A stretch of DNA of 64,000 bases from Zizania palustris (GCA_019279435.1 JAAALK010000079.1:102449332-102513331), one strand, 5' to 3'; positions 22,228 through 34,060 are shown, counted from the stretch's first letter. Notes: generated from the sequence alone by a model not told the origin. Numbers and translations are program-made.

Positions 22228-25200
22228 TCACAGACCTCGTCCTCCACCTTGAAGGTCGCTCCGAGTTAGCGAGGCAGGCGGTGCTGTATCGAAGGCAGAG
22301 AAGTCTAAAGCTTCGTCGCCCACTAAGACCGTTCGCGAAGGCAAAAACGAAGAACTCTGAAGAGACTCCGTCTTCACAATGGCTAGCAGATCCTGAGCTA
22401 CTTTGGGGATGGCTTCGCCGTTAGGTACCCTCGGAAGCTTAAACCGAGGGGGGCCTTCGGACCTAGCTACTTCGAGGACTGCCCACAACTATTGATGTTC
22501 TTCAGAATCCTCAAGTACTTCGAAGTCAACATTCAGAGGCTGAGCCTGGGCAGGTATAAGAAACCCCCGCATTCATATTAATAAGCTGATAAGTTTTTAC
22601 AAGCCTGCAGCTAAGTATTACAAGAAGCCTAAGGAGATCTACACCTTCGGAGGCGGAGGTGTCGATGTCGAAGGCCGATCGGACGCAGCAGGTGCTTTGG
22701 ATCGGCGAAGGCGGAGTGCCTTCTGAAGTTCGAGGACTACTTCGCAGCCTTGCTCCTTCTAGGGCTCCTGCAGCTACCGCCAGGCTCCGCGGACGTCTGT
22801 TGGAGGCGTCACCAAGTGTTGGCTCCCGAAGGCCACCGGGGTCACGGAGGTTGCTGCCCCGAGGTGGTCGCACCCCGCGTCATGAAGCATCTGCAACAGT
22901 CCTTGGCCCGCGACTCGGCCGGCCATCAAGGCGAAGCCCTTCAGCGATTGCTCCGCCGTCGAAGCTACTACCTTCAAGAACTCGGCGTGATCCCTAATTG
23001 GATCCTGGTCACCGAAGTCTGGAGCCCGGCAGTCGGTCCCTATCTGCTCGAGGACTTCGGTCAGACTCTGAGTGGCTTCATCAAGGTTGTCCACGACGAA
23101 GTCTTCAAGCTTCTGAGCCCGTTGGCGGAGTGAAGATTTCTTCTTCGCCTGTCGGGCCTCGGCGTCCTTCGCTGCCTTGAGCTCCGCGCGGAGCCGGTCC
23201 AACTCCGAAGCCAAGGCTTCCTTAGCCTTGTCGTCCTCAGCCTTCGCCGCCTCAGCCGCAGCCTTCGCCGACTTTACCTCAGCCCTCGTCGTCTCTGCCT
23301 CAGCCCTCGCTGTATCGGCCTCACCCCTCGCCGTATCAGCTGAAGCTTCGACCCGCCTTCGCTTCTCGGCCTCCACCGAGACTTCGCGTCGGAGGGCCTC
23401 CTTTTCCTCTGCTAGGCGCGTCATCCGCCCCTCCGCAGAAGTCAAAGCCGTTGCATTCAGTGCGAAGGCCTGAAAGAATTCAAGAAATCGTAAGTGTTGG
23501 TCGAGGATTAAAGTATAGCTCGAAGGGTGTAGGACTTCGCTCACCCGCACAAGAGCCTCGTTCGCACTGATGAAGAGCTCCGTGGGGTTCGTATGGCTGA
23601 GTTGAGCCACCAAATCCCCTGCCTCCATAGATGCACAAGCCTTGCGGAAGTTGATGATCGCCACCTCCGTCACGGCACCCTTCGTCCGAAAAGGATGAAC
23701 AATCTCTACCACGGCCACCTGGGCAGGCTTCGGCGAAGCAGGGCCTAGGTTCACCACATCGACCTCTTCGTCGCTTTGGGGGTCCCCTTCGCCGCAGCCG
23801 CTGCATCCGTCTTCTTCAGACGAGGAGCCGTCAGACTCCAAGCTACTGCCGCTACTGCTACTACCAGAGGCCTCTACTTGCTTCGCGGAGGCTGACCTCG
23901 CACCAGCGCCATCCTCTGCTGGCTTCACGGTGGTAGACCTCGCACCGGCGTCGTCCTCCGCAGGCTTCACCGCAGTGGGCCTCGCACCAGCATCACCTTC
24001 TGCAAAAAAAGACCAAATCAGGATCCGCACATTAAAGAGAAGCATGTTAGAAGGATTCACCTTCGTCAGAGATTTCTTCAAAGGAAAGGGGGTCGATGTG
24101 CGCCCCCCAGTCCCTCTGCTGCGAGGCTGGCGTGTCGGCCTTCATGCCTGAAGTCGTCGCCGTCGAGGCCTCCGTGGCCTTCTTGGTGGCTAGGGTGAGC
24201 GCGTCGGCCTCCACCACCGAAGTTGTAGTCAGAGCCTTCGCTGCCTTCTTAGTAGCCGGAGCGCTCGTGGGCTCTGCCACTACCTCCTCCGGAGTAAGGA
24301 CCTCGCTTGCAGGGACCTCCGGCCGAGCCCTCGAACTCTCAGGCTCATCGTCGTCCCCTCTCTTCCTCTTGGCACCAGCCACCGAAGTTGCGAGGTGGGA
24401 GAAGTCCGGCGGGGCAGGGAACACCTTGAAGCCGAGCGTGGTCCATACCCTGTTCCAATGCTCCCAAGACCCCACCGAAGCGAGGCGCTGGGCCTGCTCC
24501 TCTGGTGTCGGAGTCCCCATAACACGCTCTGCCGCCGCGATGGCCTCCTCCGGAGTCCTCACTTCAAGATGAGCTTCATAAAAGTTCAAGTCAGAGTGAA
24601 GTTTGCAAAGTATGAAAGTGGAGAGTTTTCGAGGCCTTACCAAAGCGTTCGAAGGCCAACTCGCTTAGTCCCCCTTGGCCCGAAGATTGGAAGGGCCCCT
24701 CCGGCCAAGAACGCGCGAGGGGGCTGAGTCGGAGGGTGATGAACTCCTCCGCGAGGTCCCTCATGCTCATCTTCGCCGCCACCCTCCGAAGAAGCGAGAT
24801 CCTCGAGCGAAGGGTGCCCGGGCTGGTCTTCACCACCCCTTCACGCCGGTATAAGATGTGGGCATTGGTACTCCGAAGGGGAGAGTTCGCGCCGACGGAG
24901 GCATAGAACCACTCCTGGTCCCACTTCGAGTACCACTTGTTGTTAACAGCCCTCGCCGGGAAGGCATCTTGGAACTCCCTCCGAAGCTGGAAGTTGGCGC
25001 CGCCGAAGGCCAGTGCCCTCTTGACGCGGTCCGAGCCCTCCCTTGGCTTCGGTTGGCAGTTGGCGTCGTGGAGGGCGACAAAGACGTCGGCGCGGCCCTC
25101 GCACCCTTCGGCCCTCATGGCCCACTCAAAAACAGCGAGCCTCGCCACGACATTAGGCGAGAGTTGAGGAAGTTCGAGGTTGTAAGACCTCAAGACTTCG

Positions 25201-25544
25201 CTCAGCATCCCCACTGCTGGCAACCCGAGGCTGGCTTCGAAGAAAGCCTCAAATACAACCACTTCATCGGACCGAGGCCTCGGCTCGGCCTCCGACTTCT
25301 CCGGGACCCTGAGTTGGATCTTCGCTGCGATCCTCCCTTCGCAGGACCTCCGGACTGACTCTTCCATGGAGATCGAGGCCCTCATCTCCAGCGTCTGCTC
25401 GAATTTGTCGGAGGGCGTCCGAAGGTCCCTCGGCCCCAGCCTCATATGTGCAGGCTTCGCTGCCGCAGCCGCTGCCGCCTGCAGCTGGGCGGAGCTCGAA
25501 CCCGGTCCCAAGGCCAAAGACTTCGAAACTGCCTTCTTCGGCAT
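22228..25544 (-). pseudogene. element A antisense five-exon gene (gypsy-type transposon domain + coiled coil)
   Basis: Minus-strand exons by splice signals and frame are 25544-24641, 24573-24061, 23999-23545, 23469-22645 and 22539-22228, with phases 1,1,0,0. Exon 1 starts MPKKAVSKS. From about residue 97 (VVFEAFFEASLGLPAV) to residue 290 (MSMRDLAEEFI) it resembles the Pfam 'putative gypsy type transposon' family (PF04195). Exon 2 has GSWEHWNRVW and a basic K/R-rich stretch, and exon 3 is acidic and Ser-rich. Exon 4 is a long coiled coil (RLAEEKEALRREV...). TAG codons near 22774 and in exon 5 (after EEHQ) break the end. The function is unknown. The plus-strand ORFs over it are shadows. Confidence 0.82.
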
Positions 25545-25681
25545 TTTGGTGGGACTTCGGCGCGAGGGGCTAAACTAGCGAAGGTGCTCTGCGCGAAGCC
25601 AAGGAGGAGAAGGGAGCGAAGGTTGTAAGGCAATAAGAAGAAAGCAAATGAGAGTGTGCCGAAGCCGCACACGGTAAATCA

Positions 25682-25690
25682 CTATTTATA
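25682..25690 (-). promoter_or_regulatory. TATA box of the element A antisense gene
   Basis: The minus strand reads TATAAATAG about 146 bp before the ATG at 25544, inside the element next to the purine tract and separate from the LTR promoter. Confidence 0.6.
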
Positions 25691-25831
25691 GGCGGTAAGA
25701 ATTCTGACGGTCGTGGGCCGAACCCACTGTTTCGTGGGCCTTCAGCGAAGCGGCCCAGCGCAGGGTAACGGTCATTTGTCCCAAGGGCGCACAAACCCCT
25801 TCATTCTGAAGGCCTGCACGCGAGGGGCTAC

Positions 25832-26814
25832 TGTTGGGGGAATAGGTTTCCCTTGAACAGGGGCCAAATGATGTCAGCCTCAAACAGCCTTTGGCCCGGA
25901 GCCCAACACTGTCGAGGCTCGTATATTCCCAAAGAAGCTATTTCTAGGTTCCAAGGTACCCTTCGGAGCCTGCCGGGGCGGAGCCCCCAAGCCCCGTCGA
26001 AGCCCTCTAGAGCAGGGTCCCTCGGAGCCCTCTAGAGCGAAGCCCTCAAGATTCCTTGAAGACCGCCAGAAGCTAAGTATCATGCTAACTTCGAAGCCAG
26101 CCTCCGTGCCTTCTTCGGAGTTAGCCTTCGAGCCCTGTCCGGAGTTAGCCTTCGAGCTCCCTTCGGAGCTCCTCAGAGCTAGTCTCCGGACCCTCTCCGG
26201 CCAGTTCGGTGGCCCCAGTTCGGAGGCCCCGGTTTGGAGGCCCCCAGTTCGGAGGCCCTAGATCGGAGGCCCTGGTTCGGAGGCCCCCAGTTTGGAGGCC
26301 CCAGTTCGGAGCCCTGGATTCGGAGCTCCGGCCCTACTCCGAACCCAGAAGATATTTACGCCCCGCTGCAGTGAAGAAGTCGTACCAGGGGCCCCTCTAT
26401 CCATAGTTTGTCGTCTAGCTGGTCAAGATGTGACGTTACTTGACACGTTTGTAAAGCTGTAAAGCACTTTTGTACCGTAGCTAGCTCCTTTTCCCCTCTT
26501 TGCCCCTACGAGCCTAGGGCTCATAGGGGGCATCCCGGTCTTTTCCTTTAGCCTGCGTGCCTATAAAAGTAGGGCCAAGCCCTTGTAACAGGACACACGC
26601 TCGAGGGGGCCATGAGACCCTGGAGTTCTTTTCTCCACACCAAGGCATACCATGCCAAATCCACCACAAACTGGACGTAGGGCTATTATCCCCTAGGGGA
26701 GGTTCGAACCAGTATAAACCCCTTATCCCTCTGAGAGAACCCATCGAGGTTCATTCTACACATCATATACACACATACAAAACCTGTGCTGTAGCTAACA
26801 CAATTGCTACAACA
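25832..26814 (+). repeat. 3' LTR of element A
   Basis: It follows the purine tract GCGAGGGGCTAC. It is near identical to the 5' LTR except for a shorter 14 bp minisatellite (about 8 copies instead of 14), which accounts for the 83 bp length difference, plus scattered substitutions. It ends CTACAACA before the AACCC duplication. Confidence 0.92.
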
Positions 26815-26819
26815 AACCC

Positions 26820-27083
26820 TATGAGGAATACTAAATGGTATACACTAGGTCGGTTGTAATTAGAGGGTAAAAAGTCCTTTTCCTAATGTATCTTGTCTAT
26901 TAATACCCCCTCTTTATGTAAGGCGTATCAAAGATTTAGGTATTCAATACATACTTCAAACTGTTTTGAGCTATTATCCTTTTTAGGGGCTTGGAACAGT
27001 CCGCAACAAACACTTCGCAAACACTTAGTTTGTTAACCCTTTGAATTTACTAAAACCTGTTAGAGTGATCCTTTGCGCCAACA
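26820..27083 (+). repeat. 5' LTR of G1, right part
   Basis: It continues the LTR interrupted at 19763, matches the G2 and solo LTRs (ATTCAATACA, CTTCGCAAACACT, AACCTGTTAG), and ends TTTGCGCCAACA. The next bases, GTTGGCCCCGTCCGTGGGGA, are the likely primer binding site of G1. Confidence 0.78.
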
Positions 27084-28078
27084 GTTGGCCCCGTCCGTGG
27101 GGACCCTAGTACAAAACGTAGCGTCTCTACCAATCCATCTCTGAAGCCATGCCTCCAAATTGAAGCAAAGGCACGGGTCCCCTCTAGAGGTCCCCTCAGA
27201 CCTCTAGATTAGGATCTCCAAATTCAACGGAGGCCACGGGACCCTCCGGAATCCCTCGACCTCAGACCCCCAATGTGACTGTTAACCTTCGAGCTTTCGG
27301 AGCTCCACCTATAGTTCCGACCGTGCTACGTACTAACTTCATCGGCTCTCAAGATCCAGAGGGCCCCTCAGGAGGAAGTGGAAGTCATCGTGACAATATG
27401 GCCACCAAGCTAGCCCAGCTTCAGGCGGAGGTATACCGCTAGAGACAAGAAGCTATCGTTAGGCTTCGCCCACAAGCTAAACCCAAAGTTCTAGAGACGC
27501 ATCAAGATGCAGATACCGTCCAACTTCCCGAAGCCACAGAGACTCAGAGGAGCACTGAAAATGCCTCCTTTGACGAAGAATCTCTGTTGCATCCCGATCT
27601 TCAAAGAGTTCAATTTGATCATAAGTTCTGAGTTTCAAAGCTGCACAAATACTCCAGAGAAGCCGACCCCAGAGAATTCGCTCGCTCTTATACACTTGCA
27701 ATAGAAGCCAGCAGACGGGTCCGAGACACAATGGCAAACTGTTTCCCCCTTGTGCTCGAAGGGGTGGCTCTTCAGTGGTTTTTGTCCTTAAAGCTCAGAA
27801 TGATCAAGTCATGGAAGCAGTTGAAGTAAAGGTTTGTAAGCAATTTTCAAGGGACCTTTGTGGCCCCAATGTCAACTGGCAGCATTTTTTGGGTAAAGCA
27901 GCAGCCTGGAGAGACTCTTCGGCAATACTTCAAGTAGTTCGCCCACACAGAGTCTCAGATTAAGGGGCTATCTACTTCATCTGTTGTCGATGCGGCACGT
28001 GAAGGCGTCACCAACCTAGCCCTCCTTCACAAACTTCACCGCAAGACCATTTCTTCAGTGGTCCAGTTGATGGCATAC
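27084..28078 (+). pseudogene. G1 gag, N-terminal part
   Basis: A Tat-type gag is readable only in frame-broken pieces. A Gln-rich helix lies near 27395 and a Trp-rich core (WFLSLK, then LRQYFK) at 27770-27950. LHKLHRKTISSVVQLMAY runs straight into the CACTA insertion at 28079. Stops and shifts are frequent. The 27477-27737 and 27775-27963 ORFs are fragments or shadows of it. Confidence 0.65.
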
Positions 28079-28483
28079 CACTACTAGAAAACTCCCTCTG
28101 TAGCTACGCCAGAATTAGGGTGTAGACATGCTTTATTTCATCTCTATGTCAATATAGACACGCGTTCATAAAGCGTGTTAGAAGCGTCTTCGTACGTACC
28201 ACGTCAGACCATGTAGAGATGAATTATTTATGCGTTGCTAAGAAAGAAAGAGACAGTCTATAAACACATTATTTGCATATCTATAAAGTTAGATACAATT
28301 TAGTAGACACATGTATAAAACATCTGTAGTGGTGTAGTTACGTAGTATTGTGACATTTCATTCACGTTAATAAATGTAGATACAATTTATAGATACATAT
28401 ACAAATCATGTCTAATAATATAGATTTGTTTTATAAGGACACCTTATTGTGCACTAATAAGTATAGAGACGAATTTGTAGAGC

Positions 28484-28640
28484 GTGGAACATGATGTGGC
28501 AGATGATGTGGCACGTGACATGGAAGATGATGTGGAAGATGATGTGGTAGATGATGTGGAAAATTACGTGGAAGATGATGTGGCGATTGACGTGGCACGT
28601 GACATGGCGGATGATATGGCAGGTGACACGTTTTGTATTA
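28484..28640 (+). repeat. GATGATGTGG(C/A)A short tandem repeat
   Basis: About a dozen copies of a 12 bp unit, GATGATGTGGAA, mixed with ACGTGGC units, near the left end of the small CACTA. In one frame it encodes Asp/Val repeats (28484-28693), which I do not consider a protein. Confidence 0.75.
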
Positions 28641-28693
28641 ACACCACAATGCGTGTTAACAAATGTAGAAACAATATCGTAGATACATTATAA

Positions 28694-30247
28694 TTACGTG
28701 TCTACGAATATAGACATGTTTAGTAGTTACATCACATTGTGTATTAAGAATTATAGAGACGGTTTATAGATACATATATTTTCATGTGTACTAATATATA
28801 ATGATTTTTTATTTGCATACATAATTGTAATATATATTTATATTTTATTATCAGATAATGTTTTCTAAATAAATGATCTATTGGAAATAATTGACCAACA
28901 ATTATTTGCTTCACCAAAAATATGGACCAATCAGAATACACAAAGACTACATATTGAAGTCAATCATTATTGCATTCCCTTGATCAGTATCAAGCCAATA
29001 AGGAAAAGTTGCTAACAATTTCATTTCATTTGACAACTCTGTATAATAACCTTGAATATTTGTAATACATATGCATAAATATTGTAAGAAATCAATGCAC
29101 ATCGTGGCAAATACAAATTTGGTACATGTATTTGCACGGGATGGCATTATTCATGCAAAAGCTTCTCCAAACTAAACATATGTTTAACTCTTGTTCAACA
29201 AAACTTCAACTGATTTATATTATGTTCACCAGGAGTGTTGGCTCATCATTTCAGTGTGAATCTTTTCCCTATAAACCACATGGCTTCAGGTTCTTGTACA
29301 TAGCAAATTTCTCCTTTAGCTGCACTCGAGGACATCACATATTGTATCATAGAAATAATTGGCACAAAATCATCTATGACCTGAATAATTCTTAATATGT
29401 GTTAGTATATAAGCCATGCCATAAATCATATGTAGGGGAATGCAAAGTGGAAGTCGAAATAAAGTATCTTTCAGATATCAACATATTTTAGGGGAAAAGA
29501 AACATTGAATTTGCAGGTGTACTAATAGCAGCAACATCAACTGTCTTACCTAGCAAATAACCATAAATTGAACTGGAGCCAATTCAGGACAAGACGAAAT
29601 GCAGTAAAGAAACTTATACATATGAGTGTTTCAGAGAATGAGTTTATCAAAAAACTGTAGTGAGGCCTAACAAATGAGGGGTGATAAATAAACATAATCT
29701 GATGAAGTTATATGGAGAAATTTCAATTATTCAAGCACAACAGAGAAAGGAAGCTAATAACATAATATAAGTAAATTGGTGATCAACATGAAATTAAATG
29801 GCAGGAAGCCAAGAATGGTAAAGAAAAAACTAACCATTGACACATTAGTCCTCTTGTCCACACCTTTCCATGAACTGTGCCAGGTGCATGGTATACTGTA
29901 TGTAGGTCAATGGCCATAATATGAAACCAAAAAAGTGAGCAAAGCAGATTTTCTATTTGGATAATAATTTGCAAATAAATGATATTATGAGTACTTTGAA
30001 CCAACTAGTGCAGTAATTAAGTTATTGTGAACAAGACTATTGCCTTGATAAAGAAACATAGAAATAGTGACTATCACACATATATTTCTAAATTTATTTC
30101 ACTAACAAATATAAACTATGCTTCATTGTCCATTCTTGCTGGTCTCCATTGTAATTTTCTTCACCTGCAATGGGGCATGATGTTAGATGAATACCACAAG
30201 TTGAAGATATTACGGAATTGAAGGTTTATTCTTTAGAAAAAATCTTA
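28694..30247. other. AT-rich interior of the small CACTA
   Basis: About 1.5 kb with no recognisable coding sequence. It probably holds intron or 3' flank of the minus-strand transposase relic. The small ORFs (28744-30221) have no support. Confidence 0.5.
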
Positions 30248-30907
30248 CATGTGAACGGGGCCAAGGTATAGTATAGACAATAGCATCTACTAGTTTACGA
30301 ATCTCAAAAATAGGTCTAGGTATAAGCTCATCTCCTTTATTTCTAACATCAATGTTTTCAAGACCTTCAACATAAACCCCAACGTATTCCTTTACAAGTA
30401 TGGTTCCTCCAATCTCTCGTTTGCAATCAGTTGTCACCAACCGTGCTTTGGCCACAATTATTTCTTTGTTTCTTAGGGAAATAAGATAGATTGGAGAATG
30501 GCTCTACCATTTTGCAAAACAAGAAGGTAAGAGTTTTGTAATTTAAATAATTTAATTACAAAAAAAAACAAGCAGAATATAAGCATACCGAATCAGATTG
30601 GCTCAAACTAGGGGCTTTAACTCTTCGAGTCCTCTAGAATAAACATAACTTATATTAGTCAAAATACATCATCAGTAAAATAAGTTCAGCCAGTATAGAT
30701 TAACATTGCAATGTTAGTCTAGACATACCATGTTTGTCAATATGGGATCTTGGGAAATATTTGTGGCTGCATTAACATAGTTACCTTCATGAACAGAACT
30801 ATGAATTTGTTTCTCCTGTAGTAAACAAGAGCAAAAGTCAAAAATTCCTCAACACCATCTTCATATGCAGTCTCCCGTCTTGATTTTTTCATCCAACTTC
30901 TATCCAT
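30210..30907 (-). pseudogene. CACTA transposase relic: TNP2 N-terminus fused to TNP1-like domain
   Basis: On the minus strand an ATG at 30907 starts MDRSWMKKSRRETAYEDGV, the hallmark beginning of the transposase-associated domain that opens TNP2-type transposases. It stops after about 30 residues. Further down, 30455-30248 encodes REIGGTILVKEYVGVYV ending DAIVYTIPWPRSHV, matching the end of the TNP1/En/Spm-like domain (PF03017) as I know it. Short exon-like pieces lie between (30813-30729, 30635-30591) with usable splice sites. The body of both transposases is deleted. It may encode a DNA-binding-only product, which is inference. Confidence 0.62.
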
Positions 30908-31480
30908 CACCCTATGTAAGCGCATGTGGAATTTAAATCAAACAAATCATGCTTAATTTAAAAGACAATTACATTACACCTTATGCTTCAAGAAATCAAA
31001 CCACGACAATAAATAACAAGGAAGGTCAATCATATCATATACATACCATCTATAGCCATATGCACTACACCATGATTGTACACATACAGAGATAAGTGTT
31101 TTCAGGCAATAGCATCATGACATGAAAATATGATATAATTAAATAGAAAATCAGGACAAGTTCAAGTGTTCATTTGTTTAACAATCAAAGTAGCACTAGA
31201 GAAAAACAATTGATGCATCCTTTGCCATCAAATTCTGATCTACTATTACTATCCATCGATCTACAAATTTAACAGTCACACAACAAGTAAACAAACAACA
31301 CAAGAATAACAACACTTCTGTAAAGTACCAACTGATCAACCTATTATGTCAGACAATTGATTGAGTACAAGTTTGAAAGCCTAACAATAGACAAAATTGT
31401 AGTATTGCACACTGCACTGTATATGATTACAATGTTTAAATCTACACAAGTAGGCAGCAGCCGGTGTACATTGCAAAAAA

Positions 31481-31807
31481 TTAAAACAACTTAGGGAAGA
31501 ATAAAAGAAGGGATAGGATCGGACCTACCTTATGTTGCCTCTGGAGTTCTAGGCGCATAAGAGTGACGACGCGTGATGGGATGCCGGGGCACGCAGTAGC
31601 GTGATGGGGGGCGGCGACGTGATCAGAGGCTTTGGTGGGATGGGAGGCGGTGAGTGTTGACAGAGAGCGAGGCAGTGGTTGACGGTGGGATGGGAGGCGA
31701 CGGCGTGTAGCCTGCCGACGGTGCCTGAGAGGAGGCTGCAGCGGTCGATGGAGTAGCTGTCGGTGGTTGCGATGTGCACGGGCGTTGCGTTGACAAAATA
31801 AACTCAA
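31481..31807 (-). other. GC-rich leader exon of the small CACTA gene
   Basis: This GC-rich block of His/Arg/Pro-rich translation differs sharply from the surrounding AT-rich DNA and precedes the relic gene on the same strand. Similar GC-rich leaders follow the subterminal repeats in the large CACTA. It is probably the 5' exon or UTR. No domain is visible. Confidence 0.4.
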
Positions 31808-31900
31808 TTTGAGAATATTGCCGATTTGGGTCGTGGGTGTATATGGTAGCTGAAGATATGTCTATTTACATACTCCGACATGGTAATAAAACACAAATGT

Positions 31901-31972
31901 GTTGGTGGCTCAATGGCTTGCCCGTATGCCTCTAATGCTACTGACCAGAGTTCGAATCCCAGGAGGCTCAAC
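31901..31972 (+). other. tRNA-like sequence (pol III A and B boxes)
   Basis: TGGCTCAATGG at 31906-31916 fits the A box and AGTTCGAATCC near 31950 fits the B box, each with one mismatch. The ends GTTGG and CTCAAC can pair, and a T-rich run follows. Cloverleaf stems are poor, so it is a tRNA-derived relic or SINE head, not a confident tRNA gene. It lies near the right end of the small CACTA. Confidence 0.45.
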
Positions 31973-32653
31973 TTTTTATATTTTTATTTCAGTGCACACA
32001 ACTTATTTGTATATGTTTTTTAGCATGTACATATATAATATAACTTATTTAATTTATTCATTCCGAATAATATTTTTTTCATGTGCATATATAATATAAC
32101 AATATGTTATATATGTCACGTAGTTGTATTTTTACCATATCAAATATATTATTTCTTCATCATTCACGATGCATGATTACAAACAATTGTTTGATATGCT
32201 TTAAAATGTGTCAAGAGGATAATGACACTTCAAAGCGCGTTTATGTCCGTGTCATTTTCTATTGATGGTTATTTGATACGATTTACGACTAATCTACATG
32301 CTATTCGCGGAATGACAACATGTTAAACTTTGTATCAATTCAATACGCTTTTCCAATCAAGTTAGAAAGCATCTATACCTAGCTATAAACAAATGTTTGA
32401 TACACTTTACAACGTCTCTGTGTGATAATGACACTTTAAATCGTGTCTAACATCATGTCATTTTGAGATGACTTCAATAGCGTGTCAAAAAATGTCTTCG
32501 TATGATTCGTAACAGTATAAGCGTGTCTATTATCATAACAATCTGACATGCTTTCAAAATCGTGTCAACAAGCATCTTTATATGTGGATGTAGAGATGCT
32601 TTTACATGGCGTTACTTCTATGGCGTAGCTACATGGGGTTTTTTCTAGTAGTG

Positions 32654-33150
32654 TACTTCGAGGAATATGCCAGGTCAGAGGGAGGACAAATTCGGAGGAC
32701 TACTCCACCTCCATCAACCCTCGTCTAGGAGGTGAAAATCGAGCTCAAACCTCCGAGCCCGCCTCATGCGGCCCCCATTGAGCACCGGCCTTATGACGTG
32801 CGGAAAGGACGAAAGAATTCTCATTCGCAGGTTCTTAACATCGCTTCCCCTCACTCAAAGCATCCTCCAAAGTTCCACCAGGGACAAGGTAATAAGGTAA
32901 GCAGTTCAAGACTACCCAGAAGGCATGCTGTACAAGGACAATCTTTTATGTGTTCCATACATGGAGAGAACCAGAGCCACAACATGGAGAGAATCTTAGG
33001 TCGAGGCACTACCGACCGAGCGCCTCTCACAGCACGCCTAGAGCCCGTGCAAGTTGTCGGATGTTCAGACGGATTTGAAGCCCCTAAGAAGCCTCTGATG
33101 GCCAACTTATTGCCACCACCAAAGCACGAGGACCTCCAAGACTGCTAGAA
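32654..33150 (+). pseudogene. G1 gag, C-terminal part
   Basis: It resumes with FEEYARSEGGQ directly after the TAC duplication, in frame with the part ending at 28078. It contains a Pro-rich segment and a degraded zinc knuckle, MCSIHGENQSHNMER (CCHC reduced to C..H....H). A TAG after LQDC ends the frame at 33148. Confidence 0.72.
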
Positions 33151-33154
33151 GCGA

Positions 33155-34060
33155 GTGGTCCAGCCCATCTCCGGAGGGGGGATTTTGGGCACCATGTCTA
33201 AAAGGCAGCAGAGGGAATATGTCTGTGAAGTAGGGCACATTGGGACTTCGACATTTCTAGCAGCCATGCCTGAGTGGTCCCATGTGCCCATATCTTTCTC
33301 TGAAGACGATGCTATCGGGGTTAAGTTCCCTCACGCTGATCCCCTTCTTATAACTGTTGACATTGCAGGAACCGAGGTCTGAAGAGTGTTGGTCGATGGA
33401 GGAAGCTCCGCCGATATCATTTTCATCCAAGCCTTCGACCAACTTTGTATCCCTCGGAAGAATCTACTTTCAGCAGCCCGTTTGCTTTGAGGCTTTTCAA
33501 GCCCTCCTCTCGATGCCCTCAGCCAGATAGGCCTTGAGGTTTCTTTCGGAGAGGGGCACTTGGCAAGATCTGAGGAATTTAGATTCAACGTCGTCGATGC
33601 TTCGTACACCTACAACGCCATTTTCAGAAGGGGGGTGATGAATCAATTCGGAGCCGTAGCACATCACAATTACCTATGCCTGAAAATGCCTATGCAAGGA
33701 GGAGTACTTGCGATCATGGGCGATCAAGCTATGATGAGAAGGGCAGAATATGGCCATGGCCCACCCCTGGATCCTCAATAGCTGAATAATATTCAGGAGC
33801 ATACGGAGGAAGCTTCGATGTCCAAAGACTCCTCGAATATCACCTCCCTCATGCCGAGCCTAGAAGGCGAGGTTATAATAAAGACCATCATCGAGGAGGG
33901 CAAGGTGTACCCCCATTCAATTCAACAAGGGGTTTCGTTCATAAGTAGATGCTTCGCTAGAAGAAGTGGTTCATGAAAATCTGGATGTCTTCGCCTAGTC
34001 AGACAAAGATATCCGCAGAGTTGATCGGAGTATAATCGAGCACTACCTGCTTATCAACCC
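33155..34060 (+). pseudogene. G1 aspartic protease region
   Basis: It reads ISGGGILGTMSKRQQREYV, then ISFSEDDAIGVKFPHADPLL. Next comes the protease active site RVLVDGGSSADIIF at about 33385 and a YNAIFRRGVMNQF / GVLAIMGDQ segment. This arrangement is characteristic of Tat-type gypsy polyproteins. In-frame stops occur at about 33380, 33486 and 33780. Confidence 0.8.

Larger units (their letters stand above)
19764..26814 (+). mobile_element. element A: LTR element carrying only an antisense gene
   Basis: Two direct LTRs (1066 and 983 bp, TGTTGGGGG...CTACAACA) are flanked by a perfect 5 bp target duplication, AACCC at 19759-19763 and 26815-26819. A primer-site-like TTGGCAC...CCGTGGGGATC follows the 5' LTR. 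The purine tract GCGAGGGGCTAC is at 25820-25831. Between them I find no gag, protease, RT, RNase H or integrase, only a 3.3 kb spliced gene on the minus strand. It is therefore non-autonomous. It interrupts the 5' LTR of G1. Confidence 0.92.
28079..32653 (-). mobile_element. small CACTA transposon with chimeric transposase relic
   Basis: The 13 bp perfect inverted termini are CACTACTAGAAAA (28079-28091) and TTTTCTAGTAGTG (32641-32653). The 3 bp target duplication is TAC (28076-28078, 32654-32656). Subterminal TAGACACG/CGTGTCTA-like repeats occur at both ends. The coding relics read on the minus strand. At 4575 bp it lacks the full transposase, so it is a deletion derivative. It sits in gag of G1. 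Confidence 0.92.

Noticed and set aside
22659..24727. Several plus-strand ORFs of 100-160 residues over element A
   Set aside because: GC-rich shadows of the minus-strand gene, which has motifs, splice sites and a homolog; the plus frames have none.
28484..28693. Asp/Val-repeat protein of 69 residues
   Set aside because: Translation of a 12 bp tandem repeat in transposon DNA.
31901..31972. Functional tRNA gene
   Set aside because: A and B boxes fit, but arms do not fold into a convincing cloverleaf; kept only as tRNA-like.
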